Part shown: positions 56,771-64,000 of the stretch, in pieces
How the letters are laid out: every line of letters starts with the position of its first letter
Numbering within the stretch: position 1 is the first letter of the stretch
Source: Chlamydoabsidia padenii
Taxonomy: Eukaryota > Mucoromycota > Mucoromycetes > Mucorales > Cunninghamellaceae
Reading direction: 5' to 3'
NCBI GenBank assembly: GCA_025330725.1
Contig: JAIWND010000059.1
Coordinates: 31,042 to 95,041 of the forward strand
Length of the DNA: 64,000 nt
Translations under genes and position numbers: made by a program
Notes under the pieces: generated by a model
Told to the model about the DNA's origin: nothing
The model's database searches: none
Seen by the model: only the letters and a program-made list of their open reading frames with translations

Positions 56771-59550
56771 ATACACCTCCTGATGCAGAAGGTTTCCGTA
56801 TCCAATACAAGATTCCTGATACACTCATTCCCAAGGTGCGTGAAACGATCGACAAGTGGATTGTTGATGGTGTTATTGAACGAGTACCTTCGAATGTGGA
56901 TAACCGTTGGAATAGTCCTTTAACACTAGCACCCAAAAAAGATAGTTCGGGTAAATACACGGACAAGCGTCCATGTCTTGATCCACGACACATCAACAAA
57001 TATCTTAAGGAGGACAGATTCCCCTTACCCAATATCAATGATATTTTCAAGAAATTTGCCAAGGCAGAGGTATATACCACGTTGGATTTGACAAACGCTT
57101 TCCATCGTTTTCCCATCCTTCCAGAACATAGGCATAAGACCGCTTTCACTGATCCTGACGGCCGTCAATTCATGTTCATTGGTTGTCCTTTTGGTTTGAA
57201 ACCTATTTCTTCCAAATTCCAAAGAGTCATGACCACACTCTTTACCCAACCACCGTTCCAAACGTTTGTTGCTACCTTTGTCGATGACATCGTGATCTAT
57301 AGTAGCACTTACAAGGAACACGCCGACCACACCAAGTTAGTGATCGACGAACTTACTCGATACAATTTGATCCTCAATCCCAAAAAGTGTCACTTTGCTC
57401 AAAGAACAATCTATTTATTAGGTTTCTGTGTTTCGGCGCAAGGAAAGTCCTTCCTCGATCCACGCAAAGTCACTAATGCCCAAGAATGGCCCATTCCTGT
57501 TACAGGAAAACAGATTCAACGATTCCTCGGTCTCATCAATTATTTCCATCAGTACTTGCCAAAGGCTCCTACTCTTGCTGAACCGTTGAATGCCTTGCGT
57601 AACCACCAAGGTCAGTTGGGTGCCCTTTGGACAAAGGACCATACGATTGCCTTTAACAAGATCAAAGAATCTTTGGTCCATGCTCCTTACCTTTTCTCGC
57701 CTAGACCTGATTTACAGTTCCATGTTGCTACTGATGCCTCCGATGTCGGTATTGGTGCTGTCCTCTATCAAATTGATCATGACGGCACTATCCTTCACAA
57801 TGGCTTCATGGCTCGTGCTCTGAGCAAGTCAGAACGCAACTATCAGATCACAAAAAAGGAGTTGTTAGCTATCATTTACGCTTTCAACAAATTCCATCAG
57901 CATCTCTGGGGTAGAAAATTTACCTTATATACGGACCATAAAGCTCTTGTCTACATCCATACACAACGTGACCTGAATGCAATGCTTTCGAAATGGTGCG
58001 ATACGTTATTGGATTATAACTTTGATGTGGTGCACCTCCCAGGTATAAACAATGTCTTACCTGATGCACTTTCTCGACTTTTTCCTTCGGCCAAAGATCT
58101 GGGGGAGGGTAATGATGGAGGTGAACAAATCAAAGCAGACTATGCAGCAACTCGTAATCAGAGAAAGCTTATCCGAGTACTTCGCAAAGCAGAGTTGAAG
58201 GATAATTATCTGGAACCACCTACACAAAAGGAGAGAAAAGAGTTATTACAAAAGGCACATCTGTTCGGTCACTTCGGTGCAGAAGCAATAGTCAAAGCAG
58301 TGCATAACAATGGAATTCACTGGACTAACATAAAACACGAAGCGTTGGAAATGGTGAAGCAATGTATACCATGTCAAAGATTCAACATAGTCAAAACAGG
58401 ATACAACCCACACAGACCTGTGCATGCAGCATTGCCGGGAGATCACTGGGCAATTGATTTAGCAGGCGAATTACCTTTGACAAAGAGAGGTAACTGTTAT
58501 TTATTGATAATGATTGATATATGTAGTCGTTTCGTGATATTGAGACCACTCGAGGATAAGACGGCAGAATCCGTCGTTAAAGCCATAATACCGGTATTTT
58601 GTGATTTCGGAATACCTAGAACATTACAGTCAGATAATGGAAAAGAGTTTGTCAATCAAGTAATGACAAGATTCAAAATCAAAGCAGGATTTGATCATAG
58701 ATTAATAACACCTTACCATCCACAAGGTAACGGTGCAGCAGAAAGAACTGTTGGTACAGCCATGAGATTAATCAAAAAGTTGGTTGAAGGCGTAACAGAT
58801 ACATGGGATCTATTTGTGCCAAGCGCACAGTTAGCAATTAACAACAAAGTGTCAAAAAGACACAACGCTACACCTTTCAGTGTTATGTTTGGAAGAAAAC
58901 TAAATGATTTCAAAAACTTCAATGAAGAAACAAACAAACAAACGCCACTCACAGCTGACCAAGTGCAAGCACGCATTGCGGAATTACAAAATGTAATCTT
59001 CCCTGCAATTGAGGAAAGAACAATGCAGACCATCAAGAAACAAAAGGAAACTTTTGACAGAACACATCTACTCAAGGACTTCAAAAATGGCAGCACTGTA
59101 AGGGTAAAGATACATCCCAACTTCCGAACAAAGATGGATGCAGTGTATGAAGGCCCGTATGAAGTAGTAAGGAAAACCGACCAAGGTTCATACGTGTTGA
59201 GAGATACACTGAACCAGCTTATGACAAGACACTACCAAGCAAGTGAATTAATTCAGGCAGAGACTGAACATCAAGGAGCAGACAACGTGTACGAAGTTGA
59301 AGCTATAGTTGATCACGAACATGACGAGACAACTAACAAATATACCTACAAGGTAAAATGGCTCAATTTCGATGATTCGCACAACACGTGGGAACCCGCA
59401 GAGAACTTCCATTCCCAGCAGTGCATCCAACAATATTGGAAACGAATCGGCCAAGAACCTAGGGTGGTACAAAGGAAGCGCAAAGCGCATAACAACAAAA
59501 GAGGCAGCAAAAGAGGCAGGAAAAGCTCCAAACCGAGCAAAACCGCTTAA
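56584..59550 (+). CDS. Pol polyprotein (RT-RNase H-integrase-chromodomain) of the Gypsy element
   Basis: 988 aa in the -1 frame relative to gag; the frame is open from about 56539. Order: RT (TLDLTNAFHRFPILPEHRHK; polymerase box FVDDIVIYSS), RNase H (TDASDVGIGAVLYQID; TDHKALVYIH), integrase with HHCC zinc finger (HLFGHFGAEAIVKAVHNN...CIPCQRF), catalytic Asp in AIDLAGEL, Asp in QSDNGKEF, Glu in GAAERTVG, then a GPY-like stretch (YEGPYEVV) and a C-terminal chromodomain (YEVEAIVDHE, YKVKWLNFDDSHNTWEPAEN), followed by a basic tail. The chromodomain places it among chromoviruses and suggests targeting to methylated-histone chromatin. No stops inside. Confidence 0.96.
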   Translation: MDTTGKDGRGKSFKDVAVPNEDPYGTPTQQRRFLDEVQNSIDRNQAIDKLSLCTHPDAIVRLDTPPDAEGFRIQYKIPDTLIPKVRETIDKWIVDGVIERVPSNVDNRWNSPLTLAPKKDSSGKYTDKRPCLDPRHINKYLKEDRFPLPNINDIFKKFAKAEVYTTLDLTNAFHRFPILPEHRHKTAFTDPDGRQFMFIGCPFGLKPISSKFQRVMTTLFTQPPFQTFVATFVDDIVIYSSTYKEHADHTKLVIDELTRYNLILNPKKCHFAQRTIYLLGFCVSAQGKSFLDPRKVTNAQEWPIPVTGKQIQRFLGLINYFHQYLPKAPTLAEPLNALRNHQGQLGALWTKDHTIAFNKIKESLVHAPYLFSPRPDLQFHVATDASDVGIGAVLYQIDHDGTILHNGFMARALSKSERNYQITKKELLAIIYAFNKFHQHLWGRKFTLYTDHKALVYIHTQRDLNAMLSKWCDTLLDYNFDVVHLPGINNVLPDALSRLFPSAKDLGEGNDGGEQIKADYAATRNQRKLIRVLRKAELKDNYLEPPTQKERKELLQKAHLFGHFGAEAIVKAVHNNGIHWTNIKHEALEMVKQCIPCQRFNIVKTGYNPHRPVHAALPGDHWAIDLAGELPLTKRGNCYLLIMIDICSRFVILRPLEDKTAESVVKAIIPVFCDFGIPRTLQSDNGKEFVNQVMTRFKIKAGFDHRLITPYHPQGNGAAERTVGTAMRLIKKLVEGVTDTWDLFVPSAQLAINNKVSKRHNATPFSVMFGRKLNDFKNFNEETNKQTPLTADQVQARIAELQNVIFPAIEERTMQTIKKQKETFDRTHLLKDFKNGSTVRVKIHPNFRTKMDAVYEGPYEVVRKTDQGSYVLRDTLNQLMTRHYQASELIQAETEHQGADNVYEVEAIVDHEHDETTNKYTYKVKWLNFDDSHNTWEPAENFHSQQCIQQYWKRIGQEPRVVQRKRKAHNNKRGSKRGRKSSKPSKTA

Positions 59551-59582
59551 AAGCACCCTTCTTCTAAGCTGGAGGGGGGTTA

Positions 59583-59811
59583 TGTCGTATTCTAACAGGC
59601 ATTTAGTAACAATTGTGCTACATGCTGGAATACTCAGCTCGGATAAAATTATTCTAGAGCAGTCCCTCTGCCTGCAGCCCTGTTGTTATATCCGGGGAGT
59701 AGTTTTTGTATTACTGTTTTCTTCTCTCTCTCATTTTTATCTAATAAACTTGACCCACACCTTTGACTCAGTATTCATACAGTCTTTATTTATATAACCA
59801 CCACTACAACA
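59583..59811 (+). repeat. 3' LTR of the intact Gypsy element
   Basis: 229 bp. Preceded by a polypurine tract, followed by GCCTG. Confidence 0.97.
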
Positions 59812-60987
59812 GCCTGAAACCATTAACGTCGGTACTCGGTCTCATCCGCTGCAAATTCGGCGTGGATTTGGGGTAACCGTCCTTGTGCGACGTTTATGTT
59901 TCCCTTCTCGGTTGGAGAACATAGCGGAATTCTTCAATCTTGGGTATGGTTCAAAGGCGTCACTTATCTGTACTGGAATGTACTCCTTGGTTTTTGGTAA
60001 AATTAAGCATGGAATGCGCTTCAACACTTACCAGCTTCGTCGCGAAAACCTCATAATGTTTGCCGCCCCTATCAGGGCTCGAGGTAATTGCATAAACACA
60101 TTCCTAAAAAAAAAGATGAACTAACGAACATTTTATTGTATAGGTGATGAAGTCCGGGACGTTATTGGTTTCATCGATGGGACGATGCAAGCAGTGTGCC
60201 GGCCCTACAACAGAGAAGAAGAACAACGGTTGATCTACAATGGCTGGAAGGTAAGGTATTATATACTTTGAATGATGTATGATTACTTGACCACTAACGT
60301 CTTTCTCCAATACATTTAAATAGCATATACACTGTTTGAAGTATCAAGCCATCACTACTCCAGATGGTATGACTGCCAGTCTCATGGGACCTGTACCAGG
60401 AACGCACCATGATTTACGGATTCTGAATGAATCATGGACACGACAAACCTTGGAGCGGTATATTGCTCCATTTTTTATTTACGGGAACCCTGCGTATACG
60501 CAGTCTATGGAACTTCTTCGCCCTCTTCCACGGGGACTGAGAAATGATCATGGTGAACTGGATCCTGAAGACGGTAAGTAATTGGATCTACCAGGAATAT
60601 GAAGTCCGTACTATCAGTAATCTTTTATTTTAGAAATACGGCGCCAGATCAACCGGTCTATGTCAAGGGAACGGGTGTCGGTGGAGTGGGAATTTGGGAA
60701 GACGGCAATCTACTTCAGCCATGTCAAACACAAGTATGCAATGCGGACATATCAGACCTCTCCCGCTCTGGCATACACTATTGCCACATTTTTTAAGAAT
60801 GTACACACGTGTTTGTATGGATCCCCTACGTCAAGACACTTCCGCCTTCAACCACCGACATTGGAGGATTATATCAGAAGTGTAGTTACCCAAGGTGAAT
60901 TAGAGGTAGTAGATGTAGATGGTTTGGAGTAGTTTGTAGGGGTAGAATTTATATATGTATATATATATATTTAGTTTTAGATGTTTT

Positions 60988-62158
60988 TTATTTTTTAATC
61001 CATAAATAAACCAGTCTTTGTAAAATAAAATGCAGTGCGAAACATTTTATTAATTGATGGTCAAATAATTGGTTGCGGGTAGGAGGTGGGGGTTGGAAAG
61101 GGCGGATTGATGGTGTGGGCATAGAGGTGGGATTCGGGGTAGGGGTAGGAGGTTGATGATATTGATGGGGATGATGAGGTGGGTGGTTTTGGGCCATCAG
61201 CAGGCGCATTATCTGCTGATGGGATTGCATTATTTGATGGTGAGATTCCAACACCATCCGGTTGGATTCGAGTATGGCTGCCTGGTTGTCCCGCGACTGT
61301 TGTAGGTGATCCGTCATAACAGTCGCCATTCGGCCAAGCCGATCCATTCCTGCTTCGACCATGGTGAGCACGCGTTGATTGTGCTCCCGCTGCTCTTGTC
61401 GCATCTCGTTGTATCCTTGATCGATGCGCTCTTGCAAGCGGTTTATGGCCGCCCATGGTGGTGTGATGGTGGGGCGGGTTTCGGATGGTAGTGGTGATGA
61501 TGGTGATGAAGGTGCTGGTACCGAAGGAGGCGCACGACGGGCAGAGCGGGCATTGGTTGAGGGCTCACCAACAAAGGGATGATCAACAAGAGGACGAGCA
61601 TAAGCGGCCGCCGCAATGACTTGTCTATCCAAAGCGCGAGACATTTCAATACGGGCAGCTTCCGCATGACGCTGCTCTGTGTTAACACGATTGACTTCCC
61701 TTTCCTGTAGCAAAAAAAAAAAGTTATGCATAATGGATCTTCTTTACCCCCCTTTTTTTTACCGCACTCCAACATTGATAGACCATTTCTTCAAGTGGTC
61801 CACGGACAAGGTTAACACCAGTCATGGTGTCATTAAGACCTTGTTCAAACGAAGGGCTGTATTGATCGTACAGCCTTTGCACTTTTCGCTTGATGGAATC
61901 GCGCGAGAAACCTCCCATATCGTCTGAATCCACCATGTTTACCCTGGTGGTGATTTGCTCCCATACAGTGGTCACTGTTCCATGGGCAGCAGCATATGGA
62001 GCCAGCTCGTAGTAGCTGGTCATAAGTTGCAGGAGCCGGGCATCTGTCCAACGTGCTCTTCCACGACGATTCACCTCAGTAGCTGGAGCAGAAGCAGGAG
62101 CAGGAGGAGCAGTAGCAGCATGCAGCAGGTACTTCTCGATCGAAGTTGGCACTTTCAT
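60988..62158 (-). CDS. Myb/SANT-like partner protein of Harbinger element 2
   Basis: Model: complement(60988..61704, 61763..62158), 370 aa, in frame. N-terminal trihelix-like domain (RARWTDARLLQLMTSYYELA, DSIKRKVQRLYDQYSPSFEQ), Ala/Pro-rich spacers, a Gln-rich helical region (INRLQERIDQGYNEMRQEQR; HHQIMQSHQQIMRLLMAQ) and a Pro-rich tail. Same general plan as the protein at 37748-38707 and likewise convergent with a DDE transposase gene. The start ATG at 62156-62158 follows a different-frame ATG slightly upstream. It appears intact although its transposase neighbour is broken. Confidence 0.7.
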
Positions 62159-62334
62159 CGACAAAGGTGAAATTAGCTTGAGACATTATAGAAATAAGAA
62201 ATTGAATAAAGTGGAAAGTGAATAAGTGGAAGAAAGTGAAGGAAAGTCGAAGAAGGTCAAGAAAAAAAAAGTCTCTTTGAGTAACGGAAGTCCTGTTAGG
62301 ACCTAATTCGACCTCCGGTTTCGTTCTTGAACGG

Positions 62335-62393
62335 GGTTGCATCAAACGGTCAAAAAATGCAGCCGTTGCTTTTTTTCACCGTTTGATGCAACC
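62335..62393. repeat. Perfect 16-bp inverted repeat in the right flank of Harbinger element 2
   Basis: GGTTGCATCAAACGGT (62335-62350) pairs with ACCGTTTGATGCAACC (62378-62393) around a 27-nt loop. The GCATCAAAC core also recurs in the terminal repeats of the element at 37456-40838, so it may be a transposase or SANT-protein binding site. Confidence 0.7.
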
Positions 62394-62409
62394 TCTTTTT
62401 GGGTGAGTC

Positions 62410-62874
62410 GGTTTTTAAACCAGATATTTTTAGATTTTAATTCCCGAAGTAGCACGAATTAAAGTTTTTGGTTGCTTTTTTTGGGGAATGCTCCGCGCAG
62501 GACCACTCCCACAGGACTAAACAACAAGACGGAATTTAAAATACGTCTCGCGCAGGACCTAAGAAAAGTCGGACGTTGAATTACCGGTGGGAAGGGCCTG
62601 TGACAGGTGAGTAGTGAATGGACCAGAAAATATTCCCATATTTAATGCCGCTACCGATTTCTTTCGCTTTTCTTCTCCATTTTGTTAATTCACTTCAGAC
62701 ATCAGTTTACTCTTTTTTATGGTAATACCCTTTATATCCTTTTATATACTATCTCCTTCCAACCAGTATAAATAGCCTTATTATTTTACTCAATAAAGAT
62801 CTATCTTACATTTAACCAACTACTCGACTTTTTAACATTACGTTTTTTAACAATCTACTAAGCTTATAGTCAAC
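62410..62874. promoter_or_regulatory. Upstream region of the last MULE gene
   Basis: Contains CCAGTATAAATAGCC near 62765 (TATA-like), followed by a 5' leader rich in T and A to the ATG at 62875. It also includes two GC-richer CGCGCAGGACC-type repeats at about 62494 and 62550. Confidence 0.45.
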
Positions 62875-64000
62875 ATGTCCTCTAAACAATCTCTCCTCCC
62901 TACTCTTGGAATGGAATTCTCGACAATTAATGATTGTAGAACCTTTATTCAGGCATACGCTAAACAACAGGGTTTTGCGACTGGCACCACTTCAAGCAAC
63001 AACAACTTGGGAAAACTCTCTTTGGCTTGTGTTCATCACGGTCAGTATCGCAAAGGGAAATCAACAAACGACGAAGATAATAAATCCGCAGTGCACGACG
63101 ACGACATCATTGATCTTACCAAGAAGGTTTCCTCTGTCTCTGTCAAGAAACGCAATTGTAAAACTGGCCGGATTGGATGTCCTGTGAACTTCTTCTTCTA
63201 CCGTGGCCGCGACGACACCCAGCAGTTTAGGCTAACAAAGATGGAACTGGAGCACAACCACCCCATGGCATTATCTCAAGCGACTTACCATGTGCATCGC
63301 AAGCTGGACGATCAACAAGAAGCGAAGGTTTGGGATATGGTGTCAGCAAAAATACCACCTAGGGCGATCGTGGATCTTATGGCTCGGGATGGTGGAAATA
63401 TGATCGCCAAAGATGTCGCTAACTTGAATCAACGACGATTTGCTGGATTGGATAACGCTGGATGCAAGGACATGGGCGGGTTTATAAACTATTTGGAAGC
63501 CAATGGATACGAGGTGCGCTGGTTAAAGGATTCCGTCAACCGTACTGTGTGCTTCTTCTTTACTCACGAAAAGTGTATGCATATGGCAAGACGATTCAAC
63601 GAGGTGGTGGTGGTGGACGCTACTTACAAGACCAATCAGTTCCGCCTTCCTTTTGTCAACATGGTTGGGGTGAACAATGTGGGGTGCGACGACAAAACAC
63701 TGGCCAACTTTGCAATCGCTGGTGCCTGGATGGCGAAAGAATGCGAGGTGTCGTATACTTGGGTGATGGAACAACTACGAAACACTGTGTATATGGGTGG
63801 AAAGTGGCAACCTGGCTTATTTGTTACTGACCAAGCGCAAGCTCTGATCAACGCTATCGAAAAAATATATCCTTTGTCTAACCATTTGCTATGCTATGTC
63901 CACTTGATGAAGAACATGAAAACCAACACACTTCGCTACTTCACATCTGTCGAAGAATACAGCAAGGCGGAAATGGCATTCAAGAAAATGTGTCTTACGG
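62875..64000 (+). CDS. MULE transposase with FAR1/WRKY-GCM-like DNA-binding domain, incomplete at the window edge
   Basis: Open from ATG 62875 to the end of the window (375 codons seen). The N-terminal part has a zinc-binding region (RNCKTGRIGCPVNFFFYRG...LEHNHPM), then VWDMVSAKIPPRAIVDLM, and the MULE domain: first catalytic Asp in VVVDATYKTNQFRLP, AIAGAWMAKE, second Asp in FVTDQAQALINAI, and the C..H helix LLCYVHLMKNMK. No intron or stop so far. It is distinct from the two broken MULEs at 7487-9801 and 35842-36743 and could be an active copy. Confidence 0.8.
   Translation, partial: MSSKQSLLPTLGMEFSTINDCRTFIQAYAKQQGFATGTTSSNNNLGKLSLACVHHGQYRKGKSTNDEDNKSAVHDDDIIDLTKKVSSVSVKKRNCKTGRIGCPVNFFFYRGRDDTQQFRLTKMELEHNHPMALSQATYHVHRKLDDQQEAKVWDMVSAKIPPRAIVDLMARDGGNMIAKDVANLNQRRFAGLDNAGCKDMGGFINYLEANGYEVRWLKDSVNRTVCFFFTHEKCMHMARRFNEVVVVDATYKTNQFRLPFVNMVGVNNVGCDDKTLANFAIAGAWMAKECEVSYTWVMEQLRNTVYMGGKWQPGLFVTDQAQALINAIEKIYPLSNHLLCYVHLMKNMKTNTLRYFTSVEEYSKAEMAFKKMCLT

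Larger units (their letters stand above)
54422..59811 (+). mobile_element. Intact Ty3/Gypsy chromovirus (LTR retrotransposon)
   Basis: 5390 bp between near-identical LTRs, with GCCTG duplicated on both sides (54417-54421, 59812-59816), a polypurine tract GGAGGGGGG just before the 3' LTR, and two long overlapping frames, Gag-protease and Pol with chromodomain. A tRNA-type primer binding site was not seen after the 5' LTR (the sequence there is TATTTTTTTACTGAATTCAA). LTR identity of about 99% and open frames indicate a recent insertion. Confidence 0.95.
54129..60932 (+). pseudogene. PIF/Harbinger transposase gene (element 2), split by a Gypsy insertion
   Basis: 5' part: ATG at 54129, a Gln-rich stretch, a frame shift near 54270, then FTDQQSRQFFRFTYGD to a donor at 54331; exon 54388-54421 is cut by the Gypsy element and resumes at 59817. 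Exons after it: to 60083, 60144-60250, 60324-60573, 60634-60932. Catalytic blocks: Asp in VIGFIDGTMQAVCRP; in the second block the expected GDxAY reads YGNPAYTQ (AAC at 60486-60488, Asp to Asn); Glu in VSVEWEFGKT. Splice joins after the Gypsy are clean. The Gypsy, the 5' frameshift and the Asn substitution each disable it. Confidence 0.7.

Noticed and set aside
41206..59797. Repeated small ORF (HLVTIVLHAGILSSDKIILE type) seen many times
   Set aside because: It is just LTR A translated in one frame; the LTR carries no conserved protein.
62599..62874. Solo LTR upstream of the last MULE gene
   Set aside because: TATA-like and AATAAA-like motifs are present, but no TG...CA boundaries with a target duplication could be found.

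Overview
The window looks like nuclear DNA of an early-diverging filamentous fungus, most likely Mucoromycota (Mucorales). The support is many short introns (about 45-100 bp, GTAAGT-type donors), AT-rich spacers, Asn/Gln-rich proteins, fungal-type THI5, CDC11-like septin, TEA/ATTS factor and CLASP genes, and a transposon load of Fanzor, PIF/Harbinger, CACTA, MULE, LINE and chromodomain Ty3/Gypsy elements. This placement comes from protein recognition by eye, not from a database search.

Gene-bearing part (1-33.7 kb). In order: the first exon of an SNF1/AMPK-alpha kinase (-), the CPSF30/Yth1 mRNA-cleavage factor (-), a decayed Fanzor RNA-guided nuclease locus (-), a LRR-like relic with ~85-bp repeats, a MULE/SWIM transposase pseudogene (-), an FAD-dependent amine-oxidase-like gene (+), the thiamine gene THI5/NMT1 (-), a Tc1 scrap, a carboxypeptidase Y-like protease (-), a small orphan ORF (-), mitochondrial EF-Ts (-), a 5'-truncated LINE next to a Harbinger relic, an internally deleted LINE, an 11-exon septin (+), a TEA/ATTS transcription factor (-) and CLASP (-). 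The exon models I assembled for CPSF30, amine oxidase, THI5, CPY, EF-Ts, septin, TEA and CLASP all keep frame and join at GT..AG.

Transposon island (34-64 kb). I see no ordinary host gene here. It holds LINE fragments, a MULE N-terminus cut by a LINE, and an apparently complete Harbinger element (37456-40838) with ~147-bp terminal inverted repeats, a DDE transposase and a Myb/SANT-like partner. There is then a nest of three decayed CACTA (Tnp2-like) copies broken up by at least ten solo LTRs of six families, most with perfect 5-bp target duplications. Next come a 255-bp MITE and an intact 5.4-kb chromoviral Ty3/Gypsy element (LTRs 54422-54651 and 59583-59811, target duplication GCCTG) inserted into a second Harbinger transposase gene. 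The window ends inside a further MULE transposase.

The most notable items are the Fanzor relic with a hairpin over its stop codon, the intact Harbinger and Gypsy elements, the shared TGTCGTAT terminus of four LTR families, and a 575-bp-arm inverted repeat made by two opposite solo LTRs.
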